From Nocardioides sp. SR21 (GTDB lineage Bacteria > Actinomycetota > Actinomycetes > Propionibacteriales > Nocardioidaceae): 64,000 nucleotides of DNA. The notes under the pieces were generated by a model. It had not been told where the DNA came from. It ran no database searches and was given only the letters and a program-made list of their open reading frames with translations. The DNA is taken from the NCBI RefSeq assembly GCF_022761125.1, contig NZ_JAKWJR010000002.1, positions 310,001 through 374,000 of the forward strand. Direction: 5' to 3'. Shown piece after piece: positions 43,034 through 50,428 of the stretch. Position 1 is the first letter of the stretch. The number at the start of each line of letters is the position of its first letter. Position numbers and translations under genes: made by a program.

Positions 43034-43588
43034 ATGACTGACACCACGATCGCCGTCCTCGTCGGCAGCCTCCGCGCCGAGTCCACGAACCGCAAGCTCG
43101 CCGAGATCCTGGTCGCCCAGGCTCCCGCGGGCGTGACCGTCGAGATCGTCGACGGCCTGGACCAGGTGCCGTTCTACAACGAGGACCTCGACAACGCGGC
43201 CGACATCCCGGCCGCCGCCGCCGCGCTGCGTGAGCAGATCGGCCGCGCCGACCGCGTGCTCGCGGTCACCCCGGAGTACAACGCGACCATGCCGGCCGTG
43301 CTGAACAACGCCATCGACTGGGTGTCGCGTCCGTACGGCCAGGGCGCCGTCTTCGGCAAGCCGTTCGGCGTCGTCGGCGCCACCCCGACGCCGTACGGCG
43401 GCAAGTGGGCCCACGAGGACACCCTGAAGTCCGCCAAGATCGCCGGCGCCGTCCCGGTCGAGGACGTGACCGTCTCGCAGTCGGCCCTCGAGGTCGACGT
43501 GCTGACCGACCCCGACGTGCTCGCGAAGCTGACCAACGCCGTGCGGGTGCTCGCCGACTACGACGCGAAGGCCGGCGCCGCCGCCTGA
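43034..43588 (+). CDS. NADPH-dependent FMN reductase (flavodoxin fold)
   Basis: Predicted 184-residue oxidoreductase. The FMN-binding loop VLVGSLRAESTNRKLAE opens the protein and PEYNATMPAVLNNAIDWVSRP is the conserved second block. It resembles quinone or azo reductases and chromate-reductase-like proteins. Control by the divergent TetR suggests induction by a small toxic compound such as a quinone. The downstream amidase gene starts 22 bases after the stop and may be cotranscribed. Confidence 0.92.
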   Translation: MTDTTIAVLVGSLRAESTNRKLAEILVAQAPAGVTVEIVDGLDQVPFYNEDLDNAADIPAAAAALREQIGRADRVLAVTPEYNATMPAVLNNAIDWVSRPYGQGAVFGKPFGVVGATPTPYGGKWAHEDTLKSAKIAGAVPVEDVTVSQSALEVDVLTDPDVLAKLTNAVRVLADYDAKAGAAA

Positions 43589-43610
43589 CCGCCACCGGTA
43601 CGGTCGGGTC

Positions 43611-45020
43611 GTGGCCGAACTCCATGACCTGACCGCGGTCGAGCAGGGCGAGCTGGTGCGACGCCGCGAGGTGTCGCCGCTCGAGCTCACCGACCACTAC
43701 CTCGAACGCGCCGACCGACTCGACTCGGTCGGCGCGTTCGTCACGCTCACCCCCGACCTGGCCCGGGACCGCGCCGCCGAGCTGACCGCGGACCTCGCCG
43801 TCTCCGAGCCGTACTCGCCGCTGTGGGGCGTGCCCACCGCGATCAAGGACCTCAACATGACGGCCGGGGTCCGCACGACGTTCGGCTCGGCCGCGTTCGC
43901 CGACTTCGTCCCCGAGGTCTCCGACGGCGTGACGCTGTCGCTGGAGGAGGCCGGCCTGGTCAGCCTCGGGAAGACGAACACCCCGGAGTTCGGCTCGCCC
44001 TGCTACACCGAGCCGGACGTCGCGCCGCCGGCGGTGACGCCGTGGGACCGCACCCGCACGGCGGGCGGCTCGTCGGGCGGCGCGGCCGCCGCGGTCGCGG
44101 CCGGCCTGGTGCCGATCGCCCAGGGCTCGGACGGTGGCGGCTCGATCCGGATCCCCGCCTCCTGCTGCGGGCTGTTCGGCCTCAAGCCCAGCCGCGGGCG
44201 GATCAGTGGTCACCCCATGTACGGCGACCCGGTGGGTCTGGCGACGGCCGGGCCGATCGCCCGGACCGTGCGCGACGCGGCGGCGATGCTCGAGGTGCTC
44301 GCCGGTCGTCGGGTGGGGGATCCGTCCTGGGCGCCACCTCCCTCCGAGAGCTTCCTGTCGTCCTGCGACCGCGACCCGGGGCGGCTTCGGGTCGCTCGGT
44401 TCATCGAACCAGTGATCACCGACAGTCCCGTCGACCTGGAGTGCGTGACCGCCTGGGAGGACGCCTCGCGGCTGCTCGAGTCCCTCGGACACGAGGTCGT
44501 CGACATCGAGGTGCCGCTGCCGCGTGAGGCGGTCCCGACCTTCGAGACCTGCTGGGCGGTCCTCACCGCGCTCTCGGTCGTGCCGCCGGAGAAGGAGCAC
44601 CTGGTCCGGCCGCTGACCCGCTGGCTCACCGAGCGCGGCCGGGCCGTGAGCGCGCCGGAGTTCGGCCTGGCGATCGGCGCGATGCGCCGGTACGCCGCCG
44701 CTGCCCTGACCGCGCTCGCGCCGTACGACGCCGTGCTCACCCCGACGCTCGCGACCCCGCCGCTGCCGGTCGGCGCGATGCGCAACGACGCGGACCCGGC
44801 CGCGGACTTCGAGGCACAGAAGGCGTTCACCCCGTGGACGTCCGCGTGGAACGTGACCGGGATGCCGGCGGTCTCGCTGCCGCTGCACTGGACGCCCGAC
44901 GGCCTGCCGGTCGGCGTGATGATCGCCGCCAAGCCCGCCGAGGAGGCGCTGCTGCTCGCGCTGTCGGCACAGGTCGAGCGGGCCGCTCCGTGGCTCGACC
45001 GGAGACCGCCGGGATGGTGA
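43611..45020 (+). CDS. Amidase-signature-family hydrolase
   Basis: Predicted 469-residue amidase with a GTG start. The catalytic Ser-cisSer-Lys triad is visible: Lys in [11 protein letters not shown], cis-Ser in [15 protein letters not shown], and the nucleophile in [16 protein letters not shown]. The substrate cannot be predicted; relatives hydrolyse aliphatic, aromatic or aminoacyl amides. There is no GatB/GatC gene nearby, so it is unlikely to be GatA. It opens a four-gene run with overlapping AAC(2')-like, VOC and SDR genes. Confidence 0.92.
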   Translation: MAELHDLTAVEQGELVRRREVSPLELTDHYLERADRLDSVGAFVTLTPDLARDRAAELTADLAVSEPYSPLWGVPTAIKDLNMTAGVRTTFGSAAFADFVPEVSDGVTLSLEEAGLVSLGKTNTPEFGSPCYTEPDVAPPAVTPWDRTRTAGGSSGGAAAAVAAGLVPIAQGSDGGGSIRIPASCCGLFGLKPSRGRISGHPMYGDPVGLATAGPIARTVRDAAAMLEVLAGRRVGDPSWAPPPSESFLSSCDRDPGRLRVARFIEPVITDSPVDLECVTAWEDASRLLESLGHEVVDIEVPLPREAVPTFETCWAVLTALSVVPPEKEHLVRPLTRWLTERGRAVSAPEFGLAIGAMRRYAAAALTALAPYDAVLTPTLATPPLPVGAMRNDADPAADFEAQKAFTPWTSAWNVTGMPAVSLPLHWTPDGLPVGVMIAAKPAEEALLLALSAQVERAAPWLDRRPPGW

Positions 45021-45523
45021 CGCACACCTGTGCGCTCGCCGCCGGCGAGCTCGCCGAGATCCGGGCGCTGTGCGAGCTCGTCTACACCGACTACGACGAG
45101 GACACGTGGCAGCACTGCCTCGGTGGCATGCACGCCCGGGTCTGGGAGAGCGGCCACCTCGTCGCGCACGCGTCGCTGGTCCTGCGCCGACTGCGCGTGG
45201 AGGGCCGGTGGCGCCGCTGCGGGTGGGTCGAGTCGGTGGCCGTCCACCCCGCCCACCGACGTCGAGGTCACGGCCACGCGGTGATGGGCGAGCTCGAGGC
45301 GCTCGCGCCCGGGTACCAGCTGCTCGGCCTCTGCTCCTCAGACGAGGGGCTGCCGCTCTTCGAGTCCCGCGGTTGGCAGCGCTGGCGCGGGCCGGCCGAC
45401 GCGCTCACGCCGGACGGATTGCGGGCGACCCCGGAGGAGGACACCATCTACGTCAAGGCGTCGGCCCGGCTCGACCCGGACGGGCCGATCACCTGCGACT
45501 GGCGGGAAGGTGATGTCTGGTGA
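45014..45523 (+). CDS. AAC(2')-I-like aminoglycoside 2'-N-acetyltransferase
   Basis: Predicted 169-residue GNAT protein. The AAC(2')-I family features are present: DEDTWQHCLGGMHARVW near the N-terminus, RRCGWVESVAVHPAHRRRGHG for acetyl-CoA binding, LLGLCSSDEGLPLFESRGW, and the family-specific ending CDWREGDVW. Mycobacterial AAC(2')-Ic has the same ending. It is expected to acetylate the 2' amino group of aminoglycosides, but the native role may differ. Start ATG 45014 overlaps the amidase stop; a GTG one codon later is the alternative. No mobile element is adjacent, which suggests an intrinsic gene. Confidence 0.85.
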   Translation: MVTHTCALAAGELAEIRALCELVYTDYDEDTWQHCLGGMHARVWESGHLVAHASLVLRRLRVEGRWRRCGWVESVAVHPAHRRRGHGHAVMGELEALAPGYQLLGLCSSDEGLPLFESRGWQRWRGPADALTPDGLRATPEEDTIYVKASARLDPDGPITCDWREGDVW

Positions 45524-45903
45524 GCGAGCTGACGCCGTACCTCTGCGTCGTCGACGCGCGCGCCGCGATCGCGTGGTACGCCGACGTCCTCGGCGCCGAG
45601 GTGACGTTCGAGCCGGTCGTGATGCCGGACGGCAAGGTCGGCCACGTCGAGCTGGCGGTCGACGGCGCCGGCTGGATGATGTCCGAGGAGTTCGAGTCCG
45701 CCGGTGTCGCGGCGCCCGACCCGCTGCGCGGGAGCGCCGTGTCGATGCACCTGACGGTCGCGGACGTCGACGCGACGTGTGCCCGGGTGGTCGCCGCGGG
45801 CGTCACCCTCGACCGTGGACCGGAGGACAGCCCGCCCGCCGGTCGGGTCGCGGTCTTCCGTGACCCGTTCGGGCACCGCTGGTTCCTCAACCAGCCGTTC
45901 TGA
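45520..45903 (+). CDS. VOC (glyoxalase/bleomycin-resistance) superfamily protein
   Basis: Predicted 127-residue protein with a GTG start overlapping the AAC(2')-like stop (GTGA). The fold opens YLCVVDARAAIAWYADVLGAEV and ends DPFGHRWFLNQPF, with a DGAGWMMSEE strand in between, as in PhnB-like/glyoxalase-like members. Function unknown: it may bind or modify a small molecule. Confidence 0.88.
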   Translation: MSELTPYLCVVDARAAIAWYADVLGAEVTFEPVVMPDGKVGHVELAVDGAGWMMSEEFESAGVAAPDPLRGSAVSMHLTVADVDATCARVVAAGVTLDRGPEDSPPAGRVAVFRDPFGHRWFLNQPF

Positions 45904-45916
45904 GAGGCTGGAGCGC

Positions 45917-46573
45917 ATGACCCGTCCCGTGATCGTCGTCGTCGGAGCCGGACCGGGCGTGAGCGGGTCGGTGGCCCGCCGCTTCGCGCGCGAGGGGTAC
46001 GACGTCGGGCTGCTCGGTGTCGACGAGGAGCAGCTCGTCACCCTCGCCGGCGAGCTCGAGGAGCTCGGCGCCGCGGTCGGCCGGACGGTCGTGGACGTGA
46101 CCGACGTCGAGGCGACGACCGCCGCGATCCAGCGGTTCGGCGGGTTCGCCGACCGCATCGACGTGCTCCACTTCAACCCCAGCGCGTTCCGTGAGAAGGA
46201 CCCGCTCGAGCTCTCCGTGGCCGAGCTCCTCGAGGACGTCGCGCTCGGGGTGGGCGCGCTGCTGACCGCTGTCCAGGCCGCACGCCCGTTCATGTCCGCC
46301 GGCGGCCGGGTCACCGTCACCGGCAGCATGGCCGCGGACAAGCCCTGGAACCGCGCCGCGTCGCTGGGCGTGCAGAAGGCCGGCGTCCGCAACCTCGTCC
46401 GCAGCCTCGACACGACGCTCGAGCCGGACGGCATCCGCGCGGTGACGGTGACCGTGCGCGGCACGCTGTCGCACGAGGGCGCCTTCACGCCCGACAACGT
46501 GGCCGACGCGCTCTGGTCGGCCGCGCACCAGGTCGAGGCCGACTGGCAGGTCGAGGTCCCGTACGCCGGCTGA
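45917..46573 (+). CDS. Short-chain dehydrogenase lacking the usual catalytic Tyr
   Basis: Predicted 218-residue Rossmann protein. The cofactor motif VVVGAGPGVSGSVARRFA is intact (G-x-G-P-G-V-S-G variant) and a catalytic Ser is plausible in TVTGSMAADKP. The usual YxxxK is here SLGVQKAGV: the Lys is present, but Leu replaces Tyr. It may be a non-canonical reductase or a cofactor-binding regulator. It starts 13 bases after the VOC gene and ends the amidase operon. Convergent with the hydrolase at 46682. Confidence 0.85.
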   Translation: MTRPVIVVVGAGPGVSGSVARRFAREGYDVGLLGVDEEQLVTLAGELEELGAAVGRTVVDVTDVEATTAAIQRFGGFADRIDVLHFNPSAFREKDPLELSVAELLEDVALGVGALLTAVQAARPFMSAGGRVTVTGSMAADKPWNRAASLGVQKAGVRNLVRSLDTTLEPDGIRAVTVTVRGTLSHEGAFTPDNVADALWSAAHQVEADWQVEVPYAG

Positions 46574-46681
46574 CGCAGCCGCCACGCTTCCCGAGGGCCT
46601 GGGCGAGGGTCCGGACCAGACCGCTGGGCCGACCGGCTCGACCTGCTCGTGCCGTGGGCGGTGGTGCGCCGCGAACTCGAT

Positions 46682-47350
46682 CTACCGGAGGAAGTCGAGC
46701 ACCACGCTCGTGAACTGCTCAGGCTCGGCGGCGTGCACCAGGTGCCCGGCTTCGATCGTCACCATCCGCGCGCTCGGGATCCGGCGCACGATCTCCTCGA
46801 CCCGCTCGCGCGGCATCGGGCTCAGTGCACCGCCGTACACGACCAGGGTGTCGGCCGTGATCCGGCCGAGGCCGTCGAGCCAGGCAGGGTCGGGGTCGTC
46901 GATCTGGCGGCGTACGGCGAGCACCATGTCCCAGTCGAACCCGAGCTCGCCGGCCGGCCGCTCCGGAGGCGCCACGGATCGGGGCAGCGGCGCGGTCACG
47001 TCCTCGAGCACCAGGCGCGCCACCCGCTCCGGCGAGTGCTGGGCGACGAGGTGGGCGACGAAGCCGCCCAGGGAGTGGCCGACGAGGTCGATGCTCGCGA
47101 GGCCGAGCGCATCGAGCAGTGCCAGCACGTCGTCGCGCATCAGCTCCAGGGAGTACGAGCCCGGGTGGTCGCTCGCGCCGTGGCCGCGCAGGTCCACGGC
47201 CACCACCCGCCAGTGCTCGGCGAACGCGGGCGCGATCCGGTCCCAGTCAGTGGCGCCCTCGCCGAGCGCGTGCAACAGGACCAGCGGTGGGCCGTCCTCA
47301 GGTCCCGACGCGCGGACCTCCAGCTCGATGTCGTTCGCCGCGATCCGCAC
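46682..47350 (-). CDS. Alpha/beta-fold hydrolase
   Basis: Predicted 222-residue hydrolase with a GTG start. Catalytic residues: nucleophile Ser in LVGHSLGGF, Asp in the late AADTLVVYGG region and His in IEAGHLVHAAEPEQF. The oxyanion-hole motif is LLHALGEG. The fold is compact, without a large lid. The substrate is unknown. Only 18 bases separate its start from the divergent MmcQ-like gene. Confidence 0.9.
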   Translation of the reverse strand: MRIAANDIELEVRASGPEDGPPLVLLHALGEGATDWDRIAPAFAEHWRVVAVDLRGHGASDHPGSYSLELMRDDVLALLDALGLASIDLVGHSLGGFVAHLVAQHSPERVARLVLEDVTAPLPRSVAPPERPAGELGFDWDMVLAVRRQIDDPDPAWLDGLGRITADTLVVYGGALSPMPRERVEEIVRRIPSARMVTIEAGHLVHAAEPEQFTSVVLDFLR

Positions 47351-47368
47351 GCCGCTACCGTAATCCGC
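47351..47368. promoter_or_regulatory. Compact divergent promoter, probably leaderless on both sides
   Basis: Only 18 bases separate GTG 47350 (minus) and ATG 47369 (plus). TACCGT at 47356-47361 is a TAnnnT hexamer on the plus strand. Its complement, offset by one base, reads TACGGT on the minus strand. Both are 5-7 bases from their start codons, as expected for leaderless -10 elements, so one shared element may serve both genes. Confidence 0.45.
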
Positions 47369-47776
47369 ATGCCCCGCGCTCGGATCGAGGACGTGCACGC
47401 GCTCGCGCTGGCGATGCCGCACGTCACCGTGCACGACCCGGAGAAGGCGAACCCCGTCTACCAGGTCGGCGGCAAGTCGTTCATCTTCTTCCGCAATCCA
47501 CGGCCGGACGCGTTCGACCCCGAGACGGGGGAGCGGTACGACGACGTCATCGTCTTCTGGGTCGCCGAGGAGCAGGACAAGGACGCCCTCGTCCTCGACG
47601 AGTCGACGCCGTTCTTCACGACCCCGCACTTCAACGGACACAGGTCGGTCCTGCTGCGCGGCAGCCGGATCGGCGAGCTGTCGTACGACGAGCTGGCCGA
47701 GGTCGTCCAGGACGCCTGGCTGTCGCGCGCGTCAGCCGCCCGTGGTCGCGCCTGGCTGGCGTCGCGGGGCGACTGA
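47369..47776 (+). CDS. MmcQ/YjbR-like protein
   Basis: Predicted 135-residue protein. It opens RIEDVHALALAMPHVTVHDPEKANPVYQVGGKSFIFFRNPR, has a DVIVFWV strand and ends with SYDELAEVVQDAWLSRA, all typical of YjbR-like proteins with a CyaY-type fold. Function uncertain. It is related in fold to the 100-residue protein at 8334-8636 but is not a close copy. Confidence 0.82.
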   Translation: MPRARIEDVHALALAMPHVTVHDPEKANPVYQVGGKSFIFFRNPRPDAFDPETGERYDDVIVFWVAEEQDKDALVLDESTPFFTTPHFNGHRSVLLRGSRIGELSYDELAEVVQDAWLSRASAARGRAWLASRGD

Positions 47777-47799
47777 TCGACGGGACATGGCCGGTCCCG

Positions 47800-48420
47800 C
47801 TACTCCTCGCCGATCCCACGCGCGTGCAGCGCATCGCCGGTCTCGCGGGCCCGGGCGACCACCCGGATCACGAACGGCGTGAGGTACGAGCGCGGGTGCC
47901 GGCCGAGACCGCGGGCGCGAGCGGCGTCGCGGGTCTCGTAGGCGAGGGCGATGGTGCCCGGGAGGGCCTGGATGGCGAGGCCGATCGTGAGGGCGACGCG
48001 GTCGGGGTCGACGCCGACGCGGCGCAGCGGGGTGATCCAGCGGATGAACGCGTCGAGCATCTCGTTGACCGGGGTGGTCGCGCTGACGACGACGGCCGCC
48101 AGGGAGAGCGCGAGCAGGTCGACGACGGTCTCGATCGCCTTGTCGCGGCCGTACCAGAGCCATTGCAGAGCGGCGACGAAGATCGCCATGAGCAGCACGA
48201 GCCGCGCCGCGCGCACCAGGGTCGCCAGCCGGACCCGTGCGGCGAGCGCGAGCAGCAGGGCGATCGCGAGGAAGACCCACGACGCCGGCATGCTGCGCAC
48301 CAGCACGATCGAGAGGCTGAGCACGGCGAGTCCGCCGAGCTTCACGCCGACCGGCAGCCGGTGCAGGAGCGAGTCGCCGGGCTGGTAGACGCCGACCAGG
48401 CCGGTCGTGACGTTGCTCAT
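47800..48420 (-). CDS. bioN: ECF transporter transmembrane (T) component, biotin uptake
   Basis: Predicted 206-residue membrane protein with about five helices. The family features are LPVGVKLGGLAVLSLSIVL near the N-terminus and two cytoplasmic coupling helices around YETRDAARARGLG, containing the Ala-Arg-Gly motif. ATG at 48420 overlaps the ATPase stop. With BioM and BioY it forms the biotin ECF transporter. Confidence 0.9.
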   Translation of the reverse strand: MSNVTTGLVGVYQPGDSLLHRLPVGVKLGGLAVLSLSIVLVRSMPASWVFLAIALLLALAARVRLATLVRAARLVLLMAIFVAALQWLWYGRDKAIETVVDLLALSLAAVVVSATTPVNEMLDAFIRWITPLRRVGVDPDRVALTIGLAIQALPGTIALAYETRDAARARGLGRHPRSYLTPFVIRVVARARETGDALHARGIGEE

Positions 48421-49121
48421 GACACCGAGGCCAGGTAGTCGTCGACGGCCGCGTCCGCGGGTCCGTCGAACCACACCCGGGCGTCCTCGACCACGATCAC
48501 GCGGTCGCACCTACGGGCCTGCTCGAGGTCGTGCGTGACCAGCACGAGCTGCTGCTCGAGCCCGAACAGCAGGTCGGCCACCCGGCGGGTGTTGGCGAGG
48601 TCGAGCAGCGTGGTCGGCTCGTCCGCGACCACGATCGACGGCCCGGTCGCGAGCACCCCGGCCAGCGCGAGCAGCTGCCGCTGCCCACCGGAGATCGAGT
48701 GCACGCTGACGTCCGCGCGGTCGCCGAGGCCGAACCGCTCGAGCACGTCCAGCGCGCGACGCCGCCGTTCGGCAGCGTCCTTGACCGTACGCCGCAGCGA
48801 CAGCTCGACGTCCTCCACGCAGGTCGGCATCACCAGCTGAGCGGACGGGTCGGTGAAGCAGAACCCGACCTTGCGGCGTACCTCCGCGCCCTTCCTGGCG
48901 ACGTCGAGCCCGTCGACCAGCACCCGGCCGGTCGTCGCGGTGGCGAGGCCGTTGACCAGCCGCGCCAGCGTGGACTTGCCGGAGCCGTTGGCCCCGATCA
49001 CGCCGATCCGGTGCTCGGTGAGCTCCAGCGTGGTCGGCTCGAGGACGACCTTGTCGCCGCCGGGGGTCGGAACGCTGACCCCGGCGGCCTCGAACGTGAT
49101 CAGCGTCGACTCAACAGCCAC
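48417..49121 (-). CDS. bioM: ECF transporter ATPase, biotin uptake
   Basis: Predicted 234-residue ATPase. Walker A is GANGSGKST, the signature ISGGQRQLLALAG, Walker B VVADEPTTLLDL, and the switch His lies in LVTHDLEQ. The GTG at 49121 gives a 22-base overlap with bioY. No better start was seen nearby. It is the single ATPase of the transporter, so it should act as a homodimer. Confidence 0.9.
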   Translation of the reverse strand: MAVESTLITFEAAGVSVPTPGGDKVVLEPTTLELTEHRIGVIGANGSGKSTLARLVNGLATATTGRVLVDGLDVARKGAEVRRKVGFCFTDPSAQLVMPTCVEDVELSLRRTVKDAAERRRRALDVLERFGLGDRADVSVHSISGGQRQLLALAGVLATGPSIVVADEPTTLLDLANTRRVADLLFGLEQQLVLVTHDLEQARRCDRVIVVEDARVWFDGPADAAVDDYLASVS

Positions 49122-49714
49122 GGGAAGGCACGGTGCACCTCGGCGGCGACGATCGCAACCAGGGTGGTCTTCAGCAGGTCGCCGATCCAGAACGGCGTGT
49201 CGTAGGTGAACGCCTCGTGCCAGGACACGTCGAAGTGCAGCTTCATGCCGATGATGCCGAGCGGGTGGATCACGAGGACGCTGCCGGCCAGCGAGCAGAA
49301 GAACACGTAGATCGCGCGGGTGCGGTTCTCCCCGGCGACGTACTTGACCAGGAACCCGGCCAGGGCGGCCGCGAACGGGAACGCGATCAGGTAGCCGACG
49401 CTGGGGCCGCTCCACACGCCGAGGCCGGACGAGTGCTCGGCGTAGACCGGCAGGCCGATCGCACCGAGCAGCAGGTAGAGCGACACCGCGAGGAAGCCGC
49501 GGACCGGACCGAGGACGCAGCCCGCGAGCATCACGCCGAACGTCTGCAGCGTGATCGGGATGCCGGCGCCGCCGACGGGGATCGCGCCGATGTAGGCGCA
49601 GGCCGAGATCAGTGCCGCGAACGCCGCGATCAGTGCCAGGTCGGTCGTCGTCGAGCTGCGCCGCGACGCCGGGGCCTCCTCGGTGGGAGTGGGGGTGGTC
49701 TCTGCCATGGCCAT
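49100..49714 (-). CDS. bioY: Biotin-binding S component BioY
   Basis: Predicted 204-residue membrane protein with six helices. The BioY block GGAGIPITLQTFGVMLAGCVLGP and the later WSGPSVGYLIAFPFAA block are clear. ATG 49714 is chosen among three clustered ATGs because it lies six bases after GGA. Two palindromes (49745-49780) just upstream are probable biotin-repressor operators. Confidence 0.93.
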   Translation of the reverse strand: MAMAETTPTPTEEAPASRRSSTTTDLALIAAFAALISACAYIGAIPVGGAGIPITLQTFGVMLAGCVLGPVRGFLAVSLYLLLGAIGLPVYAEHSSGLGVWSGPSVGYLIAFPFAAALAGFLVKYVAGENRTRAIYVFFCSLAGSVLVIHPLGIIGMKLHFDVSWHEAFTYDTPFWIGDLLKTTLVAIVAAEVHRAFPWLLSRR

Positions 49715-49744
49715 GATCATTCCTTCGCTGGACCGTCTCGGGGA

Positions 49745-49780
49745 AACCTGAACGCTGGTCAGGTGAACGGCGTTCAGGTT
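49745..49780. promoter_or_regulatory. Double BioQ-like operator
   Basis: Outer arms AACCTGAACGC (49745-49755) and GCGTTCAGGTT (49770-49780) pair perfectly. Inside, TGAACGGCGTTCA (49764-49776) is a perfect TGAAC-N3-GTTCA site and CTGAACGCTGGTCAG (49748-49762) is a near-palindromic second site. TGAAC-N3-GTTnA sites are known for the TetR-type biotin repressor BioQ of corynebacteria and mycobacteria. They lie between bioY and a TetR gene. Confidence 0.7.
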
Positions 49781-49834
49781 AGGGTTCGGGCTCCGGAAGG
49801 GTCAACGGTGACCGGGCAGTAAGAAGGGTGTGAC

Positions 49835-50407
49835 ATGCGTTACCGCCGCACGGACGTGGTCGACCAGGCGCTCGGCGTCCTCGACAGCTACGGCCTCGCC
49901 GACCTCACCATGCGCCGCCTCGGCACCGAGCTCGGCGTCCAGCCGAGCGCGCTCTACCACCACTTCGCGAACAAGCAGACGCTGCTCGCCGCGGTCGCCG
50001 ACGAGATCCTGGCCCGCGGTTCACGCGGCGACCGGCCCGGCGCGTGGGACGAGCGCGTGGTCGCGATCTGCTCCGGCCTGCGCGACGCGATGCTCGCCTA
50101 CCGCGACGGCGCCGAGCTGGTCGCGACGGCGTACTCCTTCGGCCTCGGTGCGCGTTCGCCGTACGACGAGCTGGCCGCGGCGCTCGCCGACGGCGGCCTC
50201 GACCCGGCGCTGGTGCCGACCGCGGCTCGGACGCTGCTGCACTTCGTGTTCGGTCACGTGACCGACGAGCAGACCCACCTGCAGGCCGGGAGCGCCGGCG
50301 CCCTCGAGGACGATCCCCGCACGGAGTCCGACTTCGCGGTCGGGCTGGGGATCGTCCTCGACGGCATCCGCGTCCGGGTGCCGCGAAATGCGGAGGCCGA
50401 ACGCTAG
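49835..50407 (+). CDS. TetR-family regulator, BioQ-like
   Basis: Predicted 190-residue repressor. The helix-turn-helix is VVDQALGVLDSYGLADLTMRRLGTELGV followed by QPSALYHHFANKQTLL. The C-terminal domain is of the TetR_C type with an FGHVTDEQ helix. It is divergent from the bioY-bioM-bioN operon across a double palindromic site, so a biotin-repressor role is likely. It ends 22 bases before the LuxR regulator, which may be a separate transcription unit. Confidence 0.85.
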   Translation: MRYRRTDVVDQALGVLDSYGLADLTMRRLGTELGVQPSALYHHFANKQTLLAAVADEILARGSRGDRPGAWDERVVAICSGLRDAMLAYRDGAELVATAYSFGLGARSPYDELAAALADGGLDPALVPTAARTLLHFVFGHVTDEQTHLQAGSAGALEDDPRTESDFAVGLGIVLDGIRVRVPRNAEAER

Positions 50408-50428
50408 AGCGGGCTGCGATCATGAGCC

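Noticed and set aside
43611..45020. GatA subunit of the tRNA amidotransferase
   Set aside because: No gatB or gatC is adjacent, and the neighbours are AAC(2')-like, VOC and SDR genes.
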